Source: Fimenecus stercoravium (GTDB lineage: Bacteria; Bacillota; Clostridia; Oscillospirales; Acutalibacteraceae). Taken from it: a stretch of 10,927 nt of DNA. Positions 1 to 5,313 of the stretch are shown piece by piece. Below the pieces are notes generated by a model. That model did no database searches and was not told where the DNA came from. It saw only the letters and a list, made by a program, of their open reading frames with translations. Numbering within the stretch: position 1 is the stretch's first letter; every line of letters begins with the position of its first letter. Location of the stretch: NCBI GenBank assembly GCA_018711545.1, contig DVIC01000020.1, positions 1 to 10,927 on the forward strand, written 5' to 3'. A program made the translations under genes and the position numbers.

Positions 1-1
1 C

Positions 2-148
2 TGTGCGCGTTGCAATAAGACCGAGGAAGAAGAAACCGGTACGAATCATGCGCTCGGCGAAAAAATGAGCTGGTTTTTCATATGGGAATCGCAGCTTGGT
101 TGCTGGATCGGCGCACATGTCGTTTCTGTCCTTCTTCTGTTTAAGTAA
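2..148 (+). CDS. C-terminal fragment of unknown protein (5' end outside window)
   Basis: An open frame runs from the left edge to a TAA at 146-148, giving 48 residues. It begins with a C-x2-C pair (CARC), followed by an acidic run (TEEEE). It ends in a Trp-rich hydrophobic segment (SWFFIWESQLGCWIGAHVVS and then VLLLFK), so it could be the cytoplasmic tail and last membrane segment of a small membrane protein. No family is recognised. The convergent terminator-like hairpin at 195-227 would suit a plus-strand gene ending here. Against it, the opposite strand is also open from an ATG at 118-116 to the window edge, starting MCADPATKLRF, with a plausible AAGGA upstream. Only one of the two can be real, and the fragment is too short to decide by codon use. 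Confidence 0.3.
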   Translation, partial: CARCNKTEEEETGTNHALGEKMSWFFIWESQLGCWIGAHVVSVLLLFK

Positions 149-194
149 GACTGAGAACGGTTCTGTGTCCTAAGTCCCAATTGCCAAAATGACA

Positions 195-227
195 AAAGCC
201 TTGCATTCATTGAAAATGCAAGGCTTT
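195..227 (-). terminator. Intrinsic terminator of tRNA-Leu, probably bidirectional
   Basis: A perfect 13-bp stem (195-207 with 215-227) encloses a 7-nt loop. It lies just downstream of the 3' end of the tRNA on the minus strand. On that strand the stem is followed by TTTTGTCATTTT, and on the plus strand by a T-rich CTTTCTTCTTT. It could therefore end both the tRNA transcript and any plus-strand gene ending near 148. Confidence 0.8.
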
Positions 228-233
228 CTTCTT

Positions 234-317
234 TGGTGCGAGAGACGGGACTTGAACCCGTACGGGATTACCACACGCCCCTCAAACGTGCGCGTCTGCC
301 GATTCCGCCACTCTCGC
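234..317 (-). tRNA. tRNA-Leu (anticodon GAG)
   Basis: On the minus strand an 84-nt cloverleaf can be drawn. The acceptor stem GCGAGAG pairs with CTCTCGC, followed by discriminator A and an encoded CCA (plus 234-236). The D-arm region carries GCGGAATCGGCAGACGC, typical of leucine tRNAs. The anticodon stem CACGT/GCGTG holds the loop TTGAGGG, giving anticodon GAG, which reads CUC and CUU. A long variable arm of about 12 nt (class II) is present, and the T arm is ACGGG-TTCAAGT-CCCGT. Class II shape, D-arm and anticodon all agree on Leu. It has its own consensus promoter and a strong terminator, so it is a single-gene unit. Confidence 0.97.
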
Positions 318-350
318 ATATTCTGTTTTGCTGCTTTCGCAACGGTGATA

Positions 351-379
351 ATTATAGCAAAGGTTCGGCTTTCTGTCAA
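351..379 (-). promoter_or_regulatory. Consensus sigma-A promoter of tRNA-Leu
   Basis: On the minus strand TTGACA (plus 374-379) and TATAAT (plus 351-356) are both perfect and are separated by exactly 17 nt. Initiation would fall near 344, about 27 nt before the mature 5' end at 317. This is the expected strength for a stable RNA gene. Confidence 0.92.
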
Positions 380-453
380 GCGGTTTTTGCAAAATATGGC
401 GCGGGCTTTTTTATGCCGGCTTTGCGGGCGGCATTTCAAAAAGCAAAGCGTTG

Positions 454-726
454 TTATTCGGCGGCATCCGCAGGGTCGTCAAAATCCAGAAGCGCGTTCG
501 GGGCAACACCAAAGGTGCGGCACAGCGCCGCAAGCTCAATATCCGTGATGAACCGCTAGCCGCACTCCATGCGCTGTACGGCGTTTTTATCCACATCCAG
601 CCCCATGAGCTGCAAACGGTCGGCGAGCATTCTTTGGCTCATATAAGGGGACTGCGCACGGCGCAGTTCTGCGATTTTTTTGCCGCAAAGGTTGTTGCGT
701 CCGTCCGCGCTTTTGTTCTTGAACAT
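454..726 (-). pseudogene. XRE-family HTH regulator interrupted by in-frame TAG
   Basis: The minus-strand frame starts at ATG 726 with an excellent ribosome binding site (AAGGAGG, plus 732-738). It would encode 90 codons if the TAG at codon 57 (plus 556-558) were sense. Residues before the stop include KKIAELRRAQ, then MSQRMLADRLQ, the turn-helix core of a Cro/C1-type HTH, and VDKNAVQRMECG. After the stop the same frame continues with RFITDIELAALCRTFGVAPNALLDF, the usual last helices of the fold. The protein similarity thus continues across the stop without a shift. A single CAG-to-TAG or AAG-to-TAG change is the simplest explanation, because homologous HTH proteins often have Q or K there (recalled, not searched). 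A 56-residue truncated product retaining the recognition helix could still be made. Sequencing error is also possible. Confidence 0.75.
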
Positions 727-739
727 AAAATCCTCCTTA

Positions 740-813
740 TTGACATTTAGTACTTGTCAACAGAAGTATTTTATGTTAGAATACGGCAAGAAATGACATC
801 TACTAAATGTCAA
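740..813. promoter_or_regulatory. Operator-like region: two inverted repeats sharing one half-site
   Basis: TTGACATTTAGTA at 740-752 has its exact 13-bp reverse complement at 801-813. Each copy is also one arm of a shorter local palindrome: TTGACA-N9-TGTCAA at 740-760 and TGACAT-N7-ATGTCA at 794-812. That makes four related half-sites within 74 bp, upstream of the interrupted XRE gene and flanking a plus-strand promoter. This is the layout expected of an autoregulating phage-type or mobile-element-type repressor. Binding by the neighbouring XRE protein is inference. Confidence 0.6.
754..782 (+). promoter_or_regulatory. Divergent plus-strand promoter between the operator sites
   Basis: TTGTCA (754-759), a 17-nt spacer and TAGAAT (777-782), with an upstream TGT forming an extended -10, make a good sigma-A match. 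Its -35 overlaps the first palindrome, and the second palindrome lies just past the expected start. It points away from the XRE gene, but no convincing plus-strand gene follows before birA, which is on the other strand. The better promoter here is on the plus strand; I see no equally good -35/-10 pair for the XRE gene itself. Confidence 0.5.
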
Positions 814-880
814 ACAAGGCGCAGTGCATCTGACTCAAGCTCTCCGAAAATTCAGGGTTGCCAATCGGGCTGCAATATGA

Positions 881-913
881 TAAAAATAAGGGGAGGCACA
901 GCCTGCGCCTCCC
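881..913 (-). terminator. Intrinsic terminator of birA
   Basis: On the minus strand, 24 nt after the birA stop, GGGAGGC pairs with GCCTCCC (plus 907-913 with 891-897). The tail is CTTATTTTTA (plus 881-890). The plus-strand side has no T-run, so it acts in the birA direction only. Confidence 0.75.
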
Positions 914-937
914 ACGAAAATGCAAATGCAATTTGAC

Positions 938-1729
938 TTACCGTATGTGCACGACTTCGCCCGCCGTGATGATCTTTTCACCCTCTGCGGTGCTGACCAC
1001 CAGCCCGCCGTTCGGCGCGATGTCCACAGCGCGCGCATCAAAATCGCCGTCCGGCGTCTGCACACGCACGGTCTGCCCAATGGTCGCCGAGCACGCTTTC
1101 AGGCGGTCTGTGATCTCTTTTTTATCCTCGAGCAGCGCGCCGCTTCTTTGAATATAACGGTCCATGTTGTGCACAAGCTCAACGCAAAGCTCGTTGCGGT
1201 CGATCTCGCCTTGGTAGGATTCGCCGATCGCACCCGCGATGCAGTCCACATCATCAGGGAATGCGCCGCGCTGCACATTGAGTCCCACGCCGACGATTAC
1301 AAACTTCGGGCGGTTCTGCTCGTTGACGACTTCGCACAAAATGCCGCAGAGCTTGCGCCCCTCATGCAAAATGTCATTGGGCCATTTTACCTGTACCTGA
1401 AGATCAAACATATTGTAAAGCGTGTCCCGCACGGCAAGGCCCGCAAGCGACGAAAGGATGTCCAAATTCTTTTCCGCGCCGGAAAGCGTATATACGGCGC
1501 TCAAATAGACACCGGTATCGGGCGGCGAAGCAAAATCACGGCCGAGTCTGCCGCGTCCTGCGGTTTGGCAGTTCGCGACCACAAGTGCGCCCGCGCCCTT
1601 GCCTTTTTCACAAAGTTCCTTTGCAGCGGCGTTGGTAGAGCCTACCTCCGGGAAATAATGCACGCGCCGCTTCATGCGGTACTGGCGGATTTGATAGATC
1701 AGGTTTTTTTCACCGAGTTCTCGAACCAT
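938..1729 (-). CDS. birA: Biotin--[biotin carboxyl carrier protein] ligase, monofunctional
   Basis: The 263-residue product activates biotin with ATP to biotinyl-5'-AMP and transfers it to the carrier lysine of acetyl-CoA carboxylase and other biotin enzymes in the cytoplasm. Family motifs are in order: STN at 31-33, GRGRLGR at 58-64 (the biotinyl-AMP loop), KWPND at 115-119, the GILCE segment at 129-133 and GVGLNV at 147-152. A small C-terminal SH3-like domain follows (about 215-263). The N-terminal winged-helix DNA-binding domain of bifunctional BirA is missing, because the catalytic domain starts almost at residue 20. The protein therefore probably does not repress biotin genes. The start at 1729 follows GAGG (plus 1735-1738); an internal Met at residue 19 is a weaker alternative. 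It is divergent from the ABC genes and has its own terminator. Confidence 0.94.
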   Translation of the reverse strand: MVRELGEKNLIYQIRQYRMKRRVHYFPEVGSTNAAAKELCEKGKGAGALVVANCQTAGRGRLGRDFASPPDTGVYLSAVYTLSGAEKNLDILSSLAGLAVRDTLYNMFDLQVQVKWPNDILHEGRKLCGILCEVVNEQNRPKFVIVGVGLNVQRGAFPDDVDCIAGAIGESYQGEIDRNELCVELVHNMDRYIQRSGALLEDKKEITDRLKACSATIGQTVRVQTPDGDFDARAVDIAPNGGLVVSTAEGEKIITAGEVVHIR

Positions 1730-1779
1730 GTTGACCTCGCAGTTCTGTATTTCGTCCGGGGCAGATACCCCGAAAAATG

Positions 1780-1788
1780 TGGTATACT
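1780..1788 (+). promoter_or_regulatory. Probable extended -10 promoter of the ABC exporter genes
   Basis: TGGTATACT (TG-n-TATACT) is an extended -10 motif about 64 nt before the ATP-binding gene. No good -35 is visible 17 nt upstream, which extended -10 promoters can tolerate. On the opposite strand a TTGACA (plus 1822-1827) and a TATAAT (plus 1803-1808) occur but are only 13 nt apart, so the birA promoter stays unresolved. Confidence 0.4.
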
Positions 1789-1851
1789 TTTGCTGTATCC
1801 TAATTATATATCATTTGGCACTGTCAATCAAGTGCGGAGGTGCAAACTTTT

Positions 1852-2766
1852 ATGCGGCTGGAAGCCAAAAACTTAGAAAAAAGCTTCGGCGAAAAATGCG
1901 TGCTGCGCGGCGTTTCGTTTGCGGCCGAGGGCGGGCGTGCGCTCGGGCTGCTTGGGCGCAACGGCGCGGGCAAGACCACAAGCATTCGGATCGTGATGCA
2001 GGTTTTTCCGCCCGACGGCGGCGAGGTGCTGCTTGACGGCGAGCGTCTGCATACGGACCGTGTGCGTATCGGCTATCTTCCGGAGGAGCGCGGCCTGTAC
2101 CCCAAAAAGCCGATTTTTGAACAGCTTGTGTACTTCGGGAGGCTTGCGGGGCTTTCCAAAAAGCAAACGGTGCAGAACGCCGAACGGCTGCTGAAACGCT
2201 TGGAGGTCACGCAGTATCGCGACAAACGGCTCGAAACGCTTTCCAAGGGCAACCAGCAGAAGATCCAGCTGGTCGCGACCCTGATCGCCGACCCCCAGAT
2301 CGTGATCTTGGACGAGCCTTTTTCGGGGCTTGATCCCGTCAATGCACAGCTTCTCAAAGACGTGGTGCGCGAGCTGATCGCACAGGGGAAGATTGTGCTG
2401 TTTTCCAGCCACCAGATGAACTATATCGAGGAATTCTGCGACGATATTGCCATTCTCCACGAAGGGGAGATCGCCCTTGCCGGTGCGCTGCGCGACATCA
2501 AGCGCAGTTTCCCGCGCAACGTAGTGGACATCTGCGGCACAGATCTTGTGCGTGTGCAGACCGCCTTGCGCGAAAGCGCACCGCCGTGGCTCATAAATAT
2601 GGATCTACAGGACGATACGCTTGCGGTCACGCTTCGAGACCCTGCCGACAAGGCGGCGCTTTATCGTGCGCTGGAGCCCTGTGCCGATGTGCTGGACGCC
2701 GTTTCGGTGCGCGAACCGTCCTTGAACGAGATTTTTGTGCATTACACGAAGGGGGCGTCGGTGTGA
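1852..2766 (+). CDS. ABC-2 exporter ATP-binding protein (NatA-like)
   Basis: The 304-residue nucleotide-binding subunit should power export through the permease encoded immediately downstream. It has Walker A GRNGAGKT (35-42), a Q-loop region near YLPEERGLY (75-83), a signature in the LSKGN form (130-134) instead of LSGGQ, Walker B VILDEP (151-156), D-loop SGLD (158-161) and switch SSH (185-187). After about residue 215 comes the extra C-terminal domain seen in NatA/YhaQ-type ATPases, ending with SLNEIF. The start is ATG 1852, 11 nt after GGAGG (1836-1840). A GTG at 1840 is rejected because it overlaps that ribosome binding site. The stop overlaps the permease start by 4 nt, showing translational coupling. 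The substrate cannot be told from sequence; sodium export (NatAB) and peptide or antibiotic efflux are family options. Confidence 0.9.
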   Translation: MRLEAKNLEKSFGEKCVLRGVSFAAEGGRALGLLGRNGAGKTTSIRIVMQVFPPDGGEVLLDGERLHTDRVRIGYLPEERGLYPKKPIFEQLVYFGRLAGLSKKQTVQNAERLLKRLEVTQYRDKRLETLSKGNQQKIQLVATLIADPQIVILDEPFSGLDPVNAQLLKDVVRELIAQGKIVLFSSHQMNYIEEFCDDIAILHEGEIALAGALRDIKRSFPRNVVDICGTDLVRVQTALRESAPPWLINMDLQDDTLAVTLRDPADKAALYRALEPCADVLDAVSVREPSLNEIFVHYTKGASV

Positions 2767-4013
2767 AACAATTTCGGCACATTTTCGCGTTTGAATACTT
2801 GAGTTATGCCAAGAACAAGGCGTTTGTAGCGACAACGGTGATTTTGATCCTGATTATGGCGGTCGTGCTGTGCTTCCCGCGCTTTTCAAACGGGGACTTT
2901 CTTTCGGGACTTGTTGGGGGCGAGGGACGCACCGTGGCGGTGGCGGGTGCTTCCGAAGCGGAGTCACAGGAGGTCGCGGCGTATTTGCAGACCGTTTTGC
3001 CCGATGACCGCGTCGTAGCCGACACAGCGGACGAAGCGGCATTGCATGAGCGCGTGCTTTCCGGGGAATATGATGCGGTGATCCGGCTTATAAGCCCAAC
3101 GCAGTACCAGTATATCACCGAGACTGCCGCCATGACGGATATGACCTCCGTCACCGTCAGCGAGGCGCTTTCCGCGCGGTTTCGCAGCATGCAGTTAAGC
3201 GCTTACGGGCTTTCCGAAGCGCAGGTGACGGGGGTCTTGACCGCCGCAGTCACCGCTGTGCCCGTCACTTTAGGCAACGACCAGTCGCAAACCTTCTTTT
3301 ACACCTATATCCTGATGTTTCTTTTGTATATGGCGGTGATGATGTACGGGCAGCTCGTCGCGCAAAGCGTTGCCGTTGAGAAAAGCTCGCGCGCTATGGA
3401 ATTGCTGATCACCAGCGCCAAGCCGACGAGCCTGATGTTCGGCAAGGTGCTCGGCGCGGGGGCTGCGGGCTTTACACAGCTGATACTCCTTTTGGGCAGC
3501 GCATTTCTGCTGTATCGTGTCAATGCGGAATTTTGGGCGGACAACGCCACGATGGCGTCTATTTTCGACATGCCGCTGTCGATCCTGCTGTACACGATCC
3601 TGTTTTTTGTGCTGGGCTTTTTGCTGTATGCATTTTTATACGGGGCGCTCGCCTCGCTTGCAAGCCGCTTGGAGGACATCAACACTTTGGTCATGCCCGT
3701 GACGTTCTTGATGCTGATCGCGTTTCTTGTCTCCATATTCTCCATGCTCGGCGATGTGGACAGTGTCCTGATGCGCGTTGCCTCCTTTGTGCCGTTTACC
3801 TCGCCCATGGCGATGTTTACGCGCATCTGCATGGGTAGCGTCGCCCCGTGGGAGATCGTGCTCTCGGTCGCGCTCCTTGTGGGCAGCACCATAGGAATAG
3901 GCTATCTTGCCGCCGCGATCTATCGCGTGGGCGTCCTGATGTACGGCAAGCCGCCGAAGTTTATGGCGCTGGTGCGCGCCGTGCAAAGCGACCGCGCCGC
4001 CCGCCGCCGCTGA
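2763..4013 (+). CDS. ABC-2 type permease (NatB-like)
   Basis: The 416-residue membrane subunit pairs with the preceding ATPase. The start is GTG 2763, overlapping the ATPase stop (GTGTGA), and it begins MKQFRHIFAFEYLSYAKNKAF. One membrane helix lies at about 20-38, followed by a large extracytoplasmic domain (about 40-175). Five helices are then predicted at about 179-198, 228-252, 272-298, 310-329 and 364-390. That single helix, large outer domain and C-terminal five-helix bundle is the layout of NatB/YhaP permeases. The conserved cytoplasmic stretch EKSSRAMELLITSAKP (206-221) is the coupling-helix region typical of the family. The C-terminus is Arg-rich. The stop lies only 24 nt before the aro promoter and no terminator is visible between, so some readthrough into the aro leader is possible. 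Confidence 0.88.
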   Translation: MKQFRHIFAFEYLSYAKNKAFVATTVILILIMAVVLCFPRFSNGDFLSGLVGGEGRTVAVAGASEAESQEVAAYLQTVLPDDRVVADTADEAALHERVLSGEYDAVIRLISPTQYQYITETAAMTDMTSVTVSEALSARFRSMQLSAYGLSEAQVTGVLTAAVTAVPVTLGNDQSQTFFYTYILMFLLYMAVMMYGQLVAQSVAVEKSSRAMELLITSAKPTSLMFGKVLGAGAAGFTQLILLLGSAFLLYRVNAEFWADNATMASIFDMPLSILLYTILFFVLGFLLYAFLYGALASLASRLEDINTLVMPVTFLMLIAFLVSIFSMLGDVDSVLMRVASFVPFTSPMAMFTRICMGSVAPWEIVLSVALLVGSTIGIGYLAAAIYRVGVLMYGKPPKFMALVRAVQSDRAARRR

Positions 4014-4036
4014 ATCGGGAAACGGCAAAAAAAGGG

Positions 4037-4065
4037 TTGACAAACCGCGCACGCGGTGCTAATAT
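4037..4065 (+). promoter_or_regulatory. Promoter of the aromatic amino acid operon, with palindrome in spacer
   Basis: TTGACA (4037-4042) and TAATAT (4060-4065) are separated by 17 nt. Initiation is expected near 4072, about 43 nt before the leader peptide start. The spacer contains the perfect inverted repeat ACCGCG-CA-CGCGGT (4044-4057), a possible repressor site. Just downstream, CGGCA (4071-4075) can pair with TGCCG (4084-4088), which would place a small hairpin at the 5' end of the RNA. Confidence 0.88.
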
Positions 4066-4114
4066 ACTTCCGGCAGCCAAAGTTGCCGCAGAGAAAAACG
4101 AAAGGAAAAGCGAA

Positions 4115-4213
4115 ATGTCGAAACTTGCGTTGACAAAAGCGTACGCATATTTTTACTTTTACTTTACCGGCTTTTACGGTAGGGTTTCTTCGGCGTTCGC
4201 TTGCAATGTGTAG
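4115..4213 (+). CDS. Phe/Tyr-rich leader peptide of the aro operon attenuator
   Basis: A 32-codon frame with ribosome binding site AAAGGA (4101-4106) starts at ATG 4115 and ends at TAG 4211. Residues 9-22 read AYAYFYFYFTGFYG: five Tyr and four Phe in 14 codons, with another Phe at 28 and no Trp. The frame sits between the operon promoter and an intrinsic terminator, directly ahead of aroF. That is the position and composition of leader peptides whose translation measures charged tRNA. Here shortage of Phe-tRNA or Tyr-tRNA would stall the ribosome between about 4142 and 4177. The peptide itself probably has no function after synthesis. It is not simply a chance frame: start signal, codon run, stop position and RNA structures all fit one mechanism. 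Confidence 0.88.
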   Translation: MSKLALTKAYAYFYFYFTGFYGRVSSAFACNV

Positions 4214-4270
4214 TTTTCGTTTTTCCGTGTGTTCTGTAAAGCTACTCCGCAGTGAACGGCACTGCGGAGT
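4137..4270 (+). promoter_or_regulatory. Ribosome-mediated transcription attenuator (alternative RNA pairings)
   Basis: Three competing pairings can be read. Segment 1 (4137-4145) pairs with segment 2 (4194-4202) at 8 of 9 positions. Segment 2 (4194-4204) pairs with segment 3 (4249-4258) over 10 bp with one G-U and one bulge. Segment 3 (4244-4254) pairs with segment 4 (4260-4270) as the 11-bp terminator. The Phe/Tyr codons start inside segment 1 (Tyr10 at 4142) and continue between segments 1 and 2. The leader stop codon lies just after segment 2. A ribosome stalled on Phe/Tyr codons would mask segment 1 and free segment 2 to disrupt the terminator. A ribosome reaching the stop would mask segment 2 and allow termination. 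The pairings are read by eye; the mechanism is inference by analogy with trp/phe attenuators. Confidence 0.75.
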
Positions 4271-4276
4271 TTTTTT
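4244..4276 (+). terminator. Intrinsic terminator of the aro leader (attenuator)
   Basis: A perfect 11-bp GC-rich stem (4244-4254 with 4260-4270), a 5-nt loop AACGG and a run of seven T (4270-4276) form a strong terminator. It lies between the leader peptide stop and the aroF ribosome binding site, so it would end transcription before the structural genes. Confidence 0.95.
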
Positions 4277-4302
4277 ATGAAATTTTTTAGGAGCGATGTA
4301 AA

Positions 4303-5310
4303 ATGGTTGTTATCTTAAAGGACAACGCAGACAAAAAGAAGGTCAAAAATCTGACGGACTGGCTCGAAAATCAGGGTCTTGCCGTCCACTCGGTCGTCGG
4401 ACAATTCCAGACCATCTTAGGCCTTATCGGCGACACGAGCAAGGTCGATATCGACCTCATTCAGGGGCTTGATATCGTCGAGAACGTGAAGCGCATTTCC
4501 GAGCCGTACAAAAACGCCAACCGCAAATTCCACCCGGACGACACCGTCATTGACGTCAACGGCGTGAAGATCGGCGGCGGGAACTTCCAGTTCTTCGCAG
4601 GTCCCTGCTCGATCGAAGGCCGCGAGCAGATCGTTTCGATCGCCAAGGACGTGCAGAAAGCCGGCGCGAAAATTTTACGCGGCGGCGCGTTCAAGCCGCG
4701 CACCTCGCCTTACGCCTTCCAGGGTATGCGCGAGGACGGTTTAAAGCTGATGCTTGAAGCAAAAAAGGAAACAGGCATGCCCATCGTGACCGAGATCATG
4801 GACGCCTCGCACCTGCCGCTGTTCGAGGATGTGGACATCATCCAGGTCGGCGCGCGCAATATGCAGAATTTCGAGCTTTTAAAAGAGCTTGGCAAAACGG
4901 ATAAGCCGATCTTCTTAAAGCGCGGGCTTGCCGCCACCTTGCAGGAGCTTTTGATGAGCGCCGAATACATTATGGCGGAGGGCAACGAAAACGTCATCCT
5001 TTGCGAGCGCGGCATCCGTACCTTTGAAACGGCAACGCGCAACACGCTGGATCTGTCCGCCGTGCCCATGTTAAAGGAAATGTCGCACCTGCCCGTGGTC
5101 GTGGACCCGAGCCATGCGTCGGGTATCGCAAGGCTTGTCAAGCCCATGGCGTTCGCGGCAGCCGCCTGCGGCGCGGACGGCTTGATGATCGAAGTCCACA
5201 ACGATCCCGCGCACGCGCTGTGCGACGGCCCGCAGGCGCTTCGTCCCGAGGAGTTCGCCGAGGTGACGAAAGGCGTGGGAAAAATTCTGCAAGCGGTAAA
5301 GGAACTGTAA
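4303..5310 (+). CDS. aroF: 3-deoxy-7-phosphoheptulonate (DAHP) synthase, type I-beta
   Basis: The first shikimate pathway enzyme condenses phosphoenolpyruvate and erythrose 4-phosphate in the cytoplasm. The 335 residues comprise an N-terminal ferredoxin-like domain (about 1-70) and a TIM barrel. Barrel motifs are AGPCSIE (99-105), RGGAFKPRTSPYAFQG (126-141), VGARNMQNF (182-190), KRGL (206-209), CERGIRTFE (234-242) and VDPSHASG (267-274). By comparison with the Thermotoga-type enzyme, the metal ligands would be C102, H271, E297 and D308, all present. In that family the N-terminal domain mediates feedback inhibition by Tyr and sometimes Phe, so allosteric control is likely here as well. ATG 4303 follows AGGAG (4289-4293) by 9 nt. 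It is the first structural gene after the attenuator and ends 3 nt before tyrA. Confidence 0.96.
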   Translation: MVVILKDNADKKKVKNLTDWLENQGLAVHSVVGQFQTILGLIGDTSKVDIDLIQGLDIVENVKRISEPYKNANRKFHPDDTVIDVNGVKIGGGNFQFFAGPCSIEGREQIVSIAKDVQKAGAKILRGGAFKPRTSPYAFQGMREDGLKLMLEAKKETGMPIVTEIMDASHLPLFEDVDIIQVGARNMQNFELLKELGKTDKPIFLKRGLAATLQELLMSAEYIMAEGNENVILCERGIRTFETATRNTLDLSAVPMLKEMSHLPVVVDPSHASGIARLVKPMAFAAAACGADGLMIEVHNDPAHALCDGPQALRPEEFAEVTKGVGKILQAVKEL

Positions 5311-5313
5311 GCC

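Noticed and set aside
405..444. Hairpin with GCTTTTT/AAAAAGC outer arms and ATGCCG/CGGCAT stem as XRE terminator
   Set aside because: Neither strand has a T-run immediately after the GC stem, so it does not look like an intrinsic terminator. It may be chance or a weak structure.
189..548. Plus-strand open frames over the tRNA
   Set aside because: They run across the tRNA-Leu and its promoter on the other strand and have no ribosome binding site.
556..558. Amber codon recoding (TAG as sense) to explain the XRE gene
   Set aside because: Nothing else in the window suggests recoding, and the leader peptide uses TAG as its stop in a position that makes sense for attenuation. A nonsense mutation is simpler.
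793..936. 47-codon plus-strand frame after the divergent promoter
   Set aside because: It has no ribosome binding site, overlaps an operator palindrome and the birA terminator, and shows no protein-like pattern. It is probably a chance frame.
1757..1772. CGGGG/CCCCG inverted repeat upstream of birA as a BirA operator
   Set aside because: It does not resemble the known BirA operator pattern, and this BirA lacks the DNA-binding domain. The 5-bp stem may be chance.
920..1876. Long plus-strand open frame across birA
   Set aside because: It is antisense to birA, which has all motifs of biotin protein ligase; the frame is a by-product of GC-rich codon use.
4037..4302. T-box riboswitch as the aro leader control
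   Set aside because: I see no T-box core resembling AGGGTGG...ACCGCG upstream of the terminator, and the leader has only the short structures described. The leader peptide explains the region better.
4277..4318. Short frame starting MKFFRSDVK between the attenuator and aroF
   Set aside because: It starts directly after the terminator T-run with no ribosome binding site of its own and overlaps the aroF start. There is no reason to think it is translated.
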